Source of the DNA: Paenibacillus sp. Soil750
Lineage (GTDB): Bacteria; Bacillota; Bacilli; Paenibacillales; NBRC-103111
Direction of reading: 5' to 3'
Assembly: GCF_001428045.1 (NCBI RefSeq)
Contig: NZ_LMSD01000042.1
Span: 273,891 to 337,890, forward strand
Length of the DNA stretch: 64,000 bases
Shown here: piece by piece, positions 44,409 through 53,665 of the stretch
Numbering within the stretch: position 1 is the stretch's first letter
How the letters are laid out: each line of letters starts with the position of its first letter
The notes under the pieces: generated by a model
The model's input: the letters and a program-made list of their open reading frames with translations, nothing else
What the model was told of the DNA's origin: nothing
The model's database searches: none
Position numbers and translations under genes: made by a program

Positions 44409-45153
44409 GTTCGCTTCCCTCCCCCTCAAATGCATGGCTTTGATATAAAAACTCCAAAATACCACGGTTATACTCTAGTTCCATAAAATAGCGCTGCACA
44501 ACCACTTTAGCCTTTTCGGTCAACGAAATTTCCTGATTGCCAATATCGATCACCAATTCTTGCGCGATGAGAAACTTGCGGACAGAATCCATGAAACTAA
44601 CCCGGCTGATCGTATTCCCGCTTTGCCTCGCGGCCGTCTCCTTGATATCGTCCATGGCACTCCATTTTTCGATCAAGGCTGTCCAGTTATAGGAGAATTC
44701 CTTCTCCATCTCTTTTAATTCCGCTTCCGGATGAGTCTTCAATAAGGCAATTCGCTCATTCACAAGCGCTGTCCATTCTTCAATCCCGATAAAACTTCTC
44801 GTAGGCTCCATCGTTTGATAGCTATCATAGAAAGCGCCAATAAGCACAATAATGCTGACATACATCAAATAAAGATCCGCATTCACAGCATTCGCCCGTA
44901 GATAAGTGCGTTTAATCACTTCGTTATTCATATGAAAAGGCGATAGCCTTGTCTCCGGAATCATATACAGTTGTTCGCCAGCAATGATCGTTACGCAATC
45001 GACTTCTCGCGCAAATTGATCCACAAGTCCGCGTACCACGTCGTCCGCCATGTAGGCTTGAAGCCACTCTTTCCCCACCTCGTTATCGCGAGCGAGCAAC
45101 GTATAGATCCGAAAAGCTTTCATTACTGTTCCATTTTCAAGTCCGATTGTCAT
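44392..45153 (-). CDS. jetB: Wadjet JetB, MukE-like subunit
   Basis: A 253-residue protein with winged-helix-like character in its C-terminal half (FMDSVRKFLIAQELVIDIGN), placed between jetA and jetC. JetB is the KITE-type subunit that binds JetA and regulates the JetC heads. Sequence alone would not show this; the call rests on gene order and size. GGGGAG precedes the ATG by 6 bases, and the gene overlaps both neighbours by 17 bases. Confidence 0.82.
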   Translation of the reverse strand: MTIGLENGTVMKAFRIYTLLARDNEVGKEWLQAYMADDVVRGLVDQFAREVDCVTIIAGEQLYMIPETRLSPFHMNNEVIKRTYLRANAVNADLYLMYVSIIVLIGAFYDSYQTMEPTRSFIGIEEWTALVNERIALLKTHPEAELKEMEKEFSYNWTALIEKWSAMDDIKETAARQSGNTISRVSFMDSVRKFLIAQELVIDIGNQEISLTEKAKVVVQRYFMELEYNRGILEFLYQSHAFEGEGSEHASDL

Positions 45154-46663
45154 CCTGTTCTCCCCATGAAATCAACATATTCTGTATGCTAAACCTGTCA
45201 TTCACCTGAATGATGTCCTGTTGTTCAATTACGACCAAACAGCGGCTTCCCAGAAGCGCATACATATCTTCCATTAATGTCGCCTGCTCCTCATTCTGCT
45301 GCTGATCCATATCCACCGCCCGCAAGGGGCTTCTCTGATGCAGATAAATCCAAAAATCATAGAATGCTCTCTCGCTCAGCAATCTGGCATCTTCACGTAT
45401 TTCGAACTGTTCGATGAAAAGTTTCACTTCAACTTGGCCCTGCTCTTCCATCATCTGCAGAAGGAGCTCCATCAGATGCTTGTACAACTTTTTCTGCATC
45501 GTCTGGTATCGGTATTCATCGCTGTCTCCGCCAATTTCAAGAAACGTATCCTCACGCTCCTGTCCAGTGCTGTCTTCTAGTAAATTTTGCTCAGCCCACA
45601 CCGTCAACAGCGACCACATCTTCGTCTCTTGCACAGGTAAGAACGGGGCTATCACACCTTTCATCGTCTCCGGAGGCAGTGGCGTACTAAAGATAAGAGA
45701 TGCAATATCCTGATCGAAATTAAAGGAATCGAGTCCCGTATAATACAAAGATTCTTGCGCTGCGCCCAAGGCATGTGATTTCAACACCATACTCTGATGG
45801 AAAAGAACGGAATGCTCGCCATGTACCTTCTCCAGCTCATTGGATATCCGTAAAATTAACTCATAAGGTCGTTGATCCACCTGTCTAACGGTCTGTGCCT
45901 GAACGCGATCCTTGGTCTCTTTGACAAATTGGCGTAATTCCTCAAACTCCTCATTCTCCATTTGTAATCGCAAATAAATATCTTCTAACAGACCTTTATA
46001 ACGTCCGAATGTTTCCTCCGACACAATGTTTCTTTTCAACTCGTGCTCGAGCTTAATCATCCGTTCCTGCAAAGCTTCCACGTCGATCCGCATTTCGTTA
46101 ATTTGTCGCAGAGCGCCTTCAAACTCACCCTTTTCCAACTGTTTGCGCAATACCAACTGATGAATGGACAATTGAAATTCGGTGTAAAATTCCTTGGTCG
46201 CAAAAATAAGCTCCAACCCATCCTCGTCGAGCGTGTAGTACTGCGTATTCGTTTTTAAATCGAAAGCATTCGCTTTCAGAATCGATATGTAAATATGTTC
46301 CTGCACCCCAGATTCCCAGTTCATAAACGTAAAATCCCGCTTCTTCCCTGTCGTCGGGCGAAACACTTGCGTGATCTGTCTAGCTAGATCCTCAAATCCC
46401 GCTTCATCTAAATCAATGAAGATTCCCGTCACTTTGAGTAGAAACTCGGCTAAGTCCTTGACACCTGCCTTATTGTTTCGCATCAACTTCTGCTCGAAAA
46501 AGTAAAGCAGCGTTAGCAGCCCGAGTTCCATAAAATCAATGGGTTTGTTCTGTCGATCTGTTTGACGTTTTCTCTGCAGCTCATAGAGCGGATCAAAAAG
46601 TGCCAGCTTGGTCATTCGTTCCCGAAACCCGGAAATCACCTGACCAATTTCTAGGTAGTCCAT
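45137..46663 (-). CDS. jetA: Wadjet JetA, MukF-like kleisin subunit
   Basis: A 508-residue, largely helical protein. It has an N-terminal winged-helix-type region, a central helical rod (about 200-290) rich in Glu and Arg, and a C-terminal winged helix, which is the kleisin layout. The start is at 46663: GGAGG lies 8 bases before this ATG, whereas the frame to 46741 runs into jetD without a site. Overlap with jetD is 13 bases and with jetB 17 bases, so all four genes are coupled. Confidence 0.84.
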   Translation of the reverse strand: MDYLEIGQVISGFRERMTKLALFDPLYELQRKRQTDRQNKPIDFMELGLLTLLYFFEQKLMRNNKAGVKDLAEFLLKVTGIFIDLDEAGFEDLARQITQVFRPTTGKKRDFTFMNWESGVQEHIYISILKANAFDLKTNTQYYTLDEDGLELIFATKEFYTEFQLSIHQLVLRKQLEKGEFEGALRQINEMRIDVEALQERMIKLEHELKRNIVSEETFGRYKGLLEDIYLRLQMENEEFEELRQFVKETKDRVQAQTVRQVDQRPYELILRISNELEKVHGEHSVLFHQSMVLKSHALGAAQESLYYTGLDSFNFDQDIASLIFSTPLPPETMKGVIAPFLPVQETKMWSLLTVWAEQNLLEDSTGQEREDTFLEIGGDSDEYRYQTMQKKLYKHLMELLLQMMEEQGQVEVKLFIEQFEIREDARLLSERAFYDFWIYLHQRSPLRAVDMDQQQNEEQATLMEDMYALLGSRCLVVIEQQDIIQVNDRFSIQNMLISWGEQDDNRT

Positions 46664-47697
46664 GCTGTGTGCCTCCAAATCTTGCAAAGCTCGTGTGTTG
46701 ATACTATTTCTTGGGGAAAATAGCCCCCCGTTGCTAGACACTGGTTAATAATTTCCTGTTCTTCCACAGTGAAATGAGAGAGAAAATCTTGCAATGCTTG
46801 CTCATGGCCACGTTGGTTTTCTTTTCCGTATGCAAACTCTAGGCTCAGACATGCTCTGTAAAAGGGAAGGGCTAGATTAGCTGGTCTACCAAAAAGCGCA
46901 AGTACCCGCTCATTAAATAGATGCCAAATATGGATGCCTACTCTATCGATATCGCCAAAATAGTAGAATTCGTGCGTTGCATCCCTGAGCGGGAGCTGCA
47001 ACGGCAGCAACTCAATGCTTCTCGTAATGCGATAGCCGCCGCCAAAAATAAGCGTAGCAAACGGAACATCCGGCAATGCCTGCAGCAGCGCTTGATACGT
47101 TGTTTTATTTTCAACGATTAGATGCCTATGAACTACACTCGTTAAACTATATGGATTCACAGCAAACATCAAGGGGTCTTCTACAGGAATAATTAATAGT
47201 TTGTCCCACATACCGATTCGGGTCAGCAGCTCTTTCCCTTGCTTCTCTGTTATCCATTTCTCATCTGCGACTAGCTCAAAGCTGCGCTCCGGTGCCGGTA
47301 CCGGGGTGGTTGGAAGCTTCCCCCGCTTCAAATAGGCGTCAATCCGTTCCAAATAGGGCCTGTCTTGCTCCCAAACTTCCGCTCCTACTGAATAGTAAGT
47401 ATCCAGTTGAATATCAGGATGCAGCAGCATCCTGGCCTGATGGATGTCCTTATGCGTATCTACTTTTAACCGATTCTTCTGCACGCTATATTGATAGGCA
47501 AGGGATGGTCGCTTACCCGTTCTCCCTTTGCTCTGAACCATCTGAATGATCTCCTCAGCTTCAAGCTCAAGTACCGACTGAGCGAATTGTTCGTAGGTAC
47601 ATGGCTGGCCTTGAAATAAAGCTTCTAATTCGTGAAGAGAGACTTTGGCTTTCTTTACTTTTTGCAAATATGTACGAATGATAGAGTTGGGATTCAT
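46651..47697 (-). CDS. jetD: Wadjet JetD, toprim-type nuclease subunit
   Basis: A 348-residue protein. The C-terminal half is a toprim-like domain: acidic residue in LIVENKTTYQ (about residue 192) and the D-x-D pair in YFGDIDRVGIH (about 248), as in topoisomerase VI A-type nucleases. The N-terminal half includes a winged-helix-like part. JetD cuts plasmid DNA held by the JetABC loop extruder. It is the first gene of the operon; the order jetD-jetA-jetB-jetC is one of the known Wadjet arrangements (type III as I recall it). Confidence 0.9.
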   Translation of the reverse strand: MNPNSIIRTYLQKVKKAKVSLHELEALFQGQPCTYEQFAQSVLELEAEEIIQMVQSKGRTGKRPSLAYQYSVQKNRLKVDTHKDIHQARMLLHPDIQLDTYYSVGAEVWEQDRPYLERIDAYLKRGKLPTTPVPAPERSFELVADEKWITEKQGKELLTRIGMWDKLLIIPVEDPLMFAVNPYSLTSVVHRHLIVENKTTYQALLQALPDVPFATLIFGGGYRITRSIELLPLQLPLRDATHEFYYFGDIDRVGIHIWHLFNERVLALFGRPANLALPFYRACLSLEFAYGKENQRGHEQALQDFLSHFTVEEQEIINQCLATGGYFPQEIVSTHELCKIWRHTAWTT

Positions 47698-47791
47698 GAA
47701 CGCATGCTCCTGTTTGAGAATATATCCACCTTACATCATAACCGATTGTGATCGTTCAAACCATTGATCTTTGACCGATTCCAGAAATAAG

Positions 47792-47847
47792 AAAAAAGTC
47801 TGCTTGATCTCCGATGCGTGGCCGCGGGAGAATCAACAGACTTTGTT
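47792..47847. repeat. terminator-like hairpin repeat, copy C
   Basis: AAAAAAGTCTGCTTGATCTC at its left end, a GATGCGTGGCCGC joint, GGGAGAATCAA and CAGACTTTG at the right. Same family as copies at 38575 and 39615. It stands just after the Uma2 stop codon and ahead of jetD, so it probably ends the Uma2 transcript. Confidence 0.8.
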
Positions 47848-47859
47848 TTATGTTGAAAA

Positions 47860-48423
47860 TTACGCCTGGAATATTCCTTCTAATTCAAAGACACAGTCAG
47901 AAAAAGCAAATGAACGCAACTTGTCCTCTCTTCCAAAAACTTCTCGCTTTTGAAACGAACCCTCTTGTAGTCCATATACCTCAACCGTTTGATGTGCAGG
48001 GTCAACAATCCAATATTCCAAAACACCAAACTTTTCATATGTTTTAAATTTTTGGTTTCTATCTTTTATCGCAGTAGCCGGAGATAGTATCTCAACAATG
48101 AGCTTGGGAGCGCCTTTTGCTCCTCGATCATCGATTTGAGAGGGATTACATATGACAGATAGATCTGGCTGACAGACTGTATCTGGATTATCGTATTCTT
48201 CAGTTTCACTTAATCTCACATCAAATGGAGCGATAAACACCTCGCAAAATGAGCCCTGCAGAAATGTGTGAAGTTCAAGAAAAATACTTCTTAAGATCCG
48301 TTGATGTGTCGTAGAGGGAGCAGGCGTCATGCTAAATGGCTCTCCATGAATTAATTCCCATCTGCCTTCCCATTCTAACAGATCTTGAAATTTATAACGA
48401 TGATCCTGTTCAGGCATTTTCAT
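47860..48423 (-). CDS. Uma2-family putative endonuclease
   Basis: A 187-residue protein of the Uma2 (DUF820) family with a PD-(D/E)xK-like core: ETEEYDNPDTVCQPDLSVIC supplies the Asp, KLIVEILSP the Glu, followed by KFKTYEKFGVLEYWIVDP. The exact biological role of Uma2 proteins is not settled; they are common in multiple copies in cyanobacteria and some Bacillota. GAGGT precedes the ATG by 7 bases. A second, broken copy lies at 51239-51513. Confidence 0.85.
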   Translation of the reverse strand: MKMPEQDHRYKFQDLLEWEGRWELIHGEPFSMTPAPSTTHQRILRSIFLELHTFLQGSFCEVFIAPFDVRLSETEEYDNPDTVCQPDLSVICNPSQIDDRGAKGAPKLIVEILSPATAIKDRNQKFKTYEKFGVLEYWIVDPAHQTVEVYGLQEGSFQKREVFGREDKLRSFAFSDCVFELEGIFQA

Positions 48424-48608
48424 GGAAAGTACCTCGCTCTCTACAATATTTCCCTTATTTTAACACAATCAGTTGAAAAGTCGAAGTCGATGAGAAAATC
48501 CTCCCACCACCACATATCCCCCACATACTTGAATATATTTAATAACAAGCTTTATTCCCTATGTCTGATTAGCGTTCTGCTTATCATAAACGCCAAGGAG
48601 GTGTCCCC

Positions 48609-49766
48609 ATGACAGAGCCCTTATTTATCGTTTCCAAAGAGGATTGGTCACTCCACCGCAAAGGATACCAAGATCAAACCAGACATCAAGAGAAGGTCAA
48701 AGATGCGATTAAACAGAACCTTCCTGATTTGGTTACAGACGAAAGCATTGTCATGTCCAATGGTAAACAAGTCGTGAAGGTACCGATAAAAAGCTTAGAC
48801 GAATATCGCTTCCGATACAACTTCAACAAAGGCAAGCATGTCGGTCAAGGCGACGGTGATTCACAGGTTGGTGATGTACTTGGAACAGACCCGCAGCCTG
48901 CCCAAGGTCCAGGCAAAGGTGAAGGCGCTGGCGATCAAGCTGGCGAGGATTATTACGAAGCCGAAGTGAGTATGGAAGAGCTGCAAGCGATGCTGTTCTC
49001 CGAGCTCGAGCTGCCGAATTTGCAGCAAAAAGAGAAGCGGAATATGACATCCACCGAAGTTATTTTCAATGATATTCGTAAAAAAGGGATCATGTCCAAC
49101 ATCGACAAGAAACGGACGATCCTCGAAAATATGCGCCGCAATTCGCGAGGCAGCTCGCCGGGTATCCATCATATTTCACCAGATGATTTGCGTTTCAAAA
49201 CATGGGAAGAAATCGAAAAACCGCACTCCAATGCGCTCATCATTGCCATGATGGATACCTCTGGTTCCATGGGCTCCTTCGAGAAGTACATAGCCCGCAG
49301 CTTCTTTTTCTGGATGACCCGCTTCTTGCGCACGAAATACGAGAACGTTGAGATTGTGTTCATCGCGCATCATACCGAAGCCAAAGAGGTGACAGAGGAA
49401 GAGTTTTTCACGAAAGGCGAAAGTGGGGGCACGATCTGCTCCTCAGCTTATCAAACTGCCATTGATATTATTGATAAAAGGTACCCCCCTTCTCAGTTCA
49501 ATATTTATCCCTTCCATTTCTCGGACGGAGATAATTTAACTTCCGATAACGAGCGCTGTGTGAAGCTGATTACACAATTAATGGAGCGTTCGAACATGTT
49601 TGGCTACGGGGAAGTGAATCAATATAACCGCAGTTCAACGCTGATGTCCGCTTTCCGCCATATCAACAATCCGAAATTCTTGCATTATGTCATCCGTGAA
49701 AAAGGTGAAGTGTATAAAGCGTTGAAAACCTTTTTTACCAAACAGGAAGGAGTGCCTGCACAGTGA
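48609..49766 (+). CDS. yhbH: sporulation protein YhbH (UPF0229)
   Basis: A 385-residue protein opening with [23 protein letters not shown], with a Gly/Asp/Gln-rich linker (about 78-115) and a C-terminal von Willebrand A-type domain containing the metal-binding [10 protein letters not shown] (about 215-224) and the loop [10 protein letters not shown]. YhbH acts with PrkA kinase and SpoVR in the sporulation and starvation response. An AAGGAGGTG site precedes the ATG. PrkA is not next to it; spoVR overlaps its end by 4 bases. Confidence 0.93.
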   Translation: MTEPLFIVSKEDWSLHRKGYQDQTRHQEKVKDAIKQNLPDLVTDESIVMSNGKQVVKVPIKSLDEYRFRYNFNKGKHVGQGDGDSQVGDVLGTDPQPAQGPGKGEGAGDQAGEDYYEAEVSMEELQAMLFSELELPNLQQKEKRNMTSTEVIFNDIRKKGIMSNIDKKRTILENMRRNSRGSSPGIHHISPDDLRFKTWEEIEKPHSNALIIAMMDTSGSMGSFEKYIARSFFFWMTRFLRTKYENVEIVFIAHHTEAKEVTEEEFFTKGESGGTICSSAYQTAIDIIDKRYPPSQFNIYPFHFSDGDNLTSDNERCVKLITQLMERSNMFGYGEVNQYNRSSTLMSAFRHINNPKFLHYVIREKGEVYKALKTFFTKQEGVPAQ

Positions 49767-51196
49767 GTAAATCCGAAATCCAAAAGCTGGAATATGCTAT
49801 TGATGAAATCACGGAGATCGCGAAAGGCTTTGGGCTCGACTTCTTTCCCATGCGGTACGAAATCTGTCCGGCAGAAATTATTTACACCTTCGGTGCCTAT
49901 GGGATGCCGACACGCTACAGTCACTGGAGCTTTGGTAAAAATTTTCATCGCATGAAAACGCAGTACGATTTTGGACTTAGTAAAATTTACGAATTGGTCA
50001 TCAATTCGGACCCGTGCTACGCCTTCCTTTTAGACGGAAATTCGCTGATTCAGAATAAGCTCATTGTCGCGCACGTGCTTGCCCACTGCGACTTTTTCAA
50101 AAATAACGCACGCTTCTCCAAAACAAATCGCAACATGGTCGAGAGCATGTCCGCTACGGCTGAACGCATCCGCCAATATGAAATAGAGCATGGAATCGAT
50201 GAGGTCGAACAATTCATAGATGCCGTTCTCGCCATCCAAGAGCACATTGACCCTGTACTAACGCTAACGTATGGTCAGACTCGCAAACGCCAAGAAAATA
50301 ACAAGGCAGCTACACCAACCGTTCGAGGCGAAGCCACATACGGGTATGAGGATTTATGGGACTTAGATAGTCGAAACAAGCCTATTGTCTCCTTGGATAA
50401 AGAAGATACGAAGCGTTTTCCACCGAAGCCGGAGAAGGATCTCCTTCTTTTTATAGAGGAAAATGCCCCTTATATGGAAGAATGGCAACGAGATATCCTG
50501 ACCATGCTGCGTGATGAAATGCTCTACTTCTGGCCGCAGCTCGAAACCAAAATCATGAACGAAGGCTGGGCCTCCTACTGGCATCAACATATCCTACGTG
50601 AGTTGGATTTGACCGAGGAAGAAACGATCGAGTACTCCAAGCTGAACTCCTCCGTCGTCGTTCCTTCTCGCCATTCCTTAAATCCTTATTATCTGGGTGT
50701 CAAAATATTTGAAGACATCGAAAAGCATTGGGATGCTCCAACCGATGAAGAAATCCGCAGATTCGGGCGGAAGCCTGGGCAAGGCAGGAAGAAAATCTTC
50801 GAAGTTCGTGAATATGAATCTGATACCTCGTTTATCCGCAACTATTTGAATAAACCACTTGTTGAAGAGTTAGATCTGTACGTATTTGAGAAGAAAGGCC
50901 CTGAGTGGAAAATCACAGACAAAACATGGGAAAATACGCGGGATCAGCTCATTTACTCCAGAGTAAATGGAGGATTCCCTTACATCGTTGTTGAGGATGG
51001 CGACTACCAGCGCAACGGGGAGTTGTATCTGAAGCATGCTTTTGAAGGTGTGGAGCTGGATCTGAAATATGTCGAGCGGACGCTGCCGTATATTTATAAG
51101 CTGTGGGGTAAGACCATTCATATGCATACGATGGTAGAAGATAAGCCGGTGTTGTTTAGCTTTGATGGGAAAAAGCATCATCGGAGGTTTCTATAA
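49763..51196 (+). CDS. spoVR: SpoVR-family protein
   Basis: A 477-residue protein with the SpoVR pattern: [20 protein letters not shown], the [20 protein letters not shown] segment, [14 protein letters not shown], and [16 protein letters not shown]. SpoVR is needed for spore cortex formation in Bacillus subtilis; its molecular activity is not known. The start is GTG at 49763, overlapping the yhbH stop, with AGGAAGGA upstream. yhbH and spoVR are therefore one translationally coupled unit. Confidence 0.94.
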   Translation: MSKSEIQKLEYAIDEITEIAKGFGLDFFPMRYEICPAEIIYTFGAYGMPTRYSHWSFGKNFHRMKTQYDFGLSKIYELVINSDPCYAFLLDGNSLIQNKLIVAHVLAHCDFFKNNARFSKTNRNMVESMSATAERIRQYEIEHGIDEVEQFIDAVLAIQEHIDPVLTLTYGQTRKRQENNKAATPTVRGEATYGYEDLWDLDSRNKPIVSLDKEDTKRFPPKPEKDLLLFIEENAPYMEEWQRDILTMLRDEMLYFWPQLETKIMNEGWASYWHQHILRELDLTEEETIEYSKLNSSVVVPSRHSLNPYYLGVKIFEDIEKHWDAPTDEEIRRFGRKPGQGRKKIFEVREYESDTSFIRNYLNKPLVEELDLYVFEKKGPEWKITDKTWENTRDQLIYSRVNGGFPYIVVEDGDYQRNGELYLKHAFEGVELDLKYVERTLPYIYKLWGKTIHMHTMVEDKPVLFSFDGKKHHRRFL

Positions 51197-51200
51197 GAGA

Positions 51201-51226
51201 AAGCCCAACCCCGAGGGGTTGGGCTT
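51201..51226 (+). terminator. terminator of yhbH-spoVR
   Basis: A 12-bp perfect stem AAGCCCAACCCC (51201-51212) with GGGGTTGGGCTT (51215-51226) and a following T pair, 4 bases after the spoVR stop. Confidence 0.93.
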
Positions 51227-51238
51227 TTGGTTGTGCAT

Positions 51239-51513
51239 TTATTCTAAATTAAATTCATTTAATGCGGTAGAAGCGGATAGCACTTCAATGATTATTGTTG
51301 GAGCACCTTGGTAGCCACTTTTTGAAATCTGATCCTTCGAGCAAACCACCGAGAGATCGGGTTGGGTGACGTGATCGGGCGACTCGTAATCTTCAGTTTC
51401 ACTAAAAAACACATCAAATGGAGCCACGAAAACAAAGCAATTCCGATTATGTAAAAAAGTCCTGAGAGCATAATAAAGCTCTCCCACAATAATGATGTCG
51501 GAGTCGGGTACAT
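51239..51513 (-). pseudogene. truncated, frameshifted Uma2-family remnant
   Basis: The frame ending at 51239 contains FVFVAPFDVFFSETEDYESP and TQPDLSVVC, then TIIIEVLSASTAL, which align with the middle of the intact Uma2 protein at 47860. A stop comes soon after, so about the last 50 residues are gone. The expected N-terminal segment MYPTPTS is found in another frame at 51494-51513, so there is also a frameshift near 51490. No N-terminal 30 residues are left. It cannot make a working protein. Confidence 0.8.
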
Positions 51514-51596
51514 GTTACACTAGCCATGTATAAACCAACGAACTAAGACTAACATTAACGAAGTTACTTTACCTCAACCCCAAAGGAGACTTCGTC

Positions 51597-52235
51597 ATGC
51601 AACAGGAAATACAGCCCAATTATCAAACGCAAACTACGCCGAACACAAACCACGGCGGTCATGAGCTTTTCGATTTACATGAAGTGTTGGCCTGTACCAT
51701 CAATGTGCTGGACCAATTCATGATGTTTAGACAGTTTGTACAAGACAGCGAACTGTTGGACATTCTGGATCGTCAATACCAGTTCACACTTGCCCAGTAC
51801 AATTTAACCGCTGAGTGTTTCACAACCGGGCTTAAGCCAAGCCAAGAAACGTCCACGTATATGATTAGGCAATTATCGGAGCCAATCTACGGCATTAAGC
51901 CAACGGTGCCGAAAAAGCCTAACCAATCGCTCGCTGATGTGAAGGATGCCGGAATAAGCGGGCATATGCTAGGTCTGATCAAAACGCATGCGTCGTTGCT
52001 AACCATGACAGCCGTGGAAGTGACGAATCCCGTTGTTCGGCGTGTATTAGCCTCTCAGGTACAAAATTTCATAGAAATGGCTTACGAAATCTTCCTTTAT
52101 CAAAATAGACTTGCTTACTACCAGGTGCCACAATTAGAAGCGTCCGATATGCAAAGCATGTTAACAGCATTCGTCCCCGCAACCGCGGCGCCACAAATGC
52201 CGCCCAATAACAGAGCAGCAACGTCTGTGCACTAG
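51597..52235 (+). CDS. CotF-like spore coat protein
   Basis: A 212-residue protein with a Gln/Asn/Thr/Pro-rich N-terminus (1-22) and a helical ferritin-like core: LHEVLACTINVLDQFMMFRQ, a second helix pair around 55-80, and FIEMAYEIFLYQNRLAYYQVP near the C-terminus. This follows the CotF and CotF-like pattern of spore coat proteins in Bacillota. AAAGGAGAC precedes the ATG. It follows the yhbH-spoVR unit and has its own terminator. Confidence 0.82.
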   Translation: MQQEIQPNYQTQTTPNTNHGGHELFDLHEVLACTINVLDQFMMFRQFVQDSELLDILDRQYQFTLAQYNLTAECFTTGLKPSQETSTYMIRQLSEPIYGIKPTVPKKPNQSLADVKDAGISGHMLGLIKTHASLLTMTAVEVTNPVVRRVLASQVQNFIEMAYEIFLYQNRLAYYQVPQLEASDMQSMLTAFVPATAAPQMPPNNRAATSVH

Positions 52236-52248
52236 CTTGCAGCTTGAA

Positions 52249-52287
52249 TAGCCCAGCATCGGCCCAACGGCCGCTGTTTGGGCTTTC
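52249..52287 (+). terminator. terminator of the CotF-like gene
   Basis: AGCCCA (52250-52255) pairs with TGGGCT (52279-52284), and GGCC/GGCC pair inside around CAA. T-rich bases follow. Confidence 0.8.
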
Positions 52288-52323
52288 TCATCTTTTAGCG
52301 AGGAATATGGAGGTCAATCACTT

Positions 52324-53658
52324 ATGGTGACTTTGCGGCATATGAACAATGACGACAACACGAACAAGCTATCCTGGTGGCAGTTAACTTTATTTGGAAT
52401 TGGCTGCACCATTGGAACAGGTTTCTTCCTAGGTTCTGGCATCGCCATTCAGAAGAGTGGGTTTCTGGTTGTCGTCATATTTTTATTGGCAGCACTAGCC
52501 ACCTTATTTGTATATGATGACTTAGCACAGATGACGGCTGCCAACCCTGAAAAGGGGTCTTTTCGAAATTATGTGAGGGAAGCATATGGCCGCTGGGCAG
52601 GATTTGGCGTGGGATGGTTATATTGGTCCTCAGAAATGCTCATTCTCGGCAGTTCCTTAACGGCAATAGGAATTTTCACACAATTCTGGTTTCCTAACCT
52701 GCCACTCTGGTTGTTGACCGCTATCTACTCATTCCTTGCCCTCCTCGTTGTTATCCTTGGTTCGAAAGGAATTAACAAAACTGAGAATATATGCGCTATC
52801 GTTAAAATGGGAGCCGTATTTCTATTCATCGCCATTGCAGGCATCGTTTTCTTCAAAGGAAGCCATGGCATAAACACCATTCAAGGCAGCACGACCCATT
52901 GGTTTAGTTCAGGTTGGACAGGCGCATGGAAAGGACTTTTGTATGCGTTTTATGCGTTTAGCGGTATAGAAGTCATGGGCTTTATGGCTATCCATTTGCA
53001 AAATCCCAAAGAAGCCTCTAAGGCTGGAAGAGTTATGCTGCTTACGATCACGGTCCTCTATGTGTTATCTCTTACTTTAGCGCTTCTTTTTATGACCAAA
53101 GAGCAGTTAACACCTGATATAAGCCCCCTGCTTCTCGCTCTGAACATCATGGGATTGCCTATTCTCGAGCACTTGATGAATGGCGTTCTGATTATTGCAG
53201 GATTTTCTATTCTCGTTGCCTCGCTATACGGCGTATCTACGATGCTGGTTGCTTTAGCGGAAGGCGGTGATGCCCCGCCATGGCTAGCCAATAGGAAAGG
53301 CAAAAAGCAATTACCACTGTATGCACTAGGTGTGAATACGATCGGGCTATCTGTTTCTATCGTCTTAGCACTAGTGATGCCAAGCCAAATCTTTGAACAT
53401 ATAACCACAGCTGGGGGCTTGGTGCTCCTATATACGTGGTTACTAATCGTCGCATCCTATCTGAAACAACTTCGGCCGAGACTTAGCGGACAACTAAAAT
53501 CTTGGACCGCTATCCTTCTAATCATGGCAGCAATAACGGGTTCACTCTTGGAGAAATCCGGTAGACCGGGGTTCTGGACTAGCCTTCTTATCGTCATGGT
53601 GATTATCCTAATTACATGGTGGACGAAGCATAGATCTGAACGAAGAGAGCCTGCGTAA
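52324..53658 (+). CDS. APC-superfamily amino acid permease
   Basis: A 444-residue membrane protein with about twelve helices. The first helix carries GIGCTIGTGFFLGSG, the substrate-binding motif of amino acid permeases; YAFYAFSGIEVMGF in helix 6 is also typical. Length fits single-domain AAT/APC transporters. AGGAATATGGAGG-type sequence precedes the ATG. It ends 8 bases before the convergent YqcI/GntA-like gene. The substrate is not predictable. Confidence 0.88.
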   Translation: MVTLRHMNNDDNTNKLSWWQLTLFGIGCTIGTGFFLGSGIAIQKSGFLVVVIFLLAALATLFVYDDLAQMTAANPEKGSFRNYVREAYGRWAGFGVGWLYWSSEMLILGSSLTAIGIFTQFWFPNLPLWLLTAIYSFLALLVVILGSKGINKTENICAIVKMGAVFLFIAIAGIVFFKGSHGINTIQGSTTHWFSSGWTGAWKGLLYAFYAFSGIEVMGFMAIHLQNPKEASKAGRVMLLTITVLYVLSLTLALLFMTKEQLTPDISPLLLALNIMGLPILEHLMNGVLIIAGFSILVASLYGVSTMLVALAEGGDAPPWLANRKGKKQLPLYALGVNTIGLSVSIVLALVMPSQIFEHITTAGGLVLLYTWLLIVASYLKQLRPRLSGQLKSWTAILLIMAAITGSLLEKSGRPGFWTSLLIVMVIILITWWTKHRSERREPA

Positions 53659-53665
53659 CGATATC

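Noticed and set aside
39506-47860. Wadjet operon as part of an integrated mobile element
   Set aside because: No integrase, transposase, tRNA attachment site or terminal direct repeat is visible. The hairpin copies around it are too short to prove an element boundary.
47771-48047. Plus-strand frames across the end of the Uma2 gene
   Set aside because: They are antisense to the conserved Uma2 C-terminus and pass through the hairpin repeat; no start signal.
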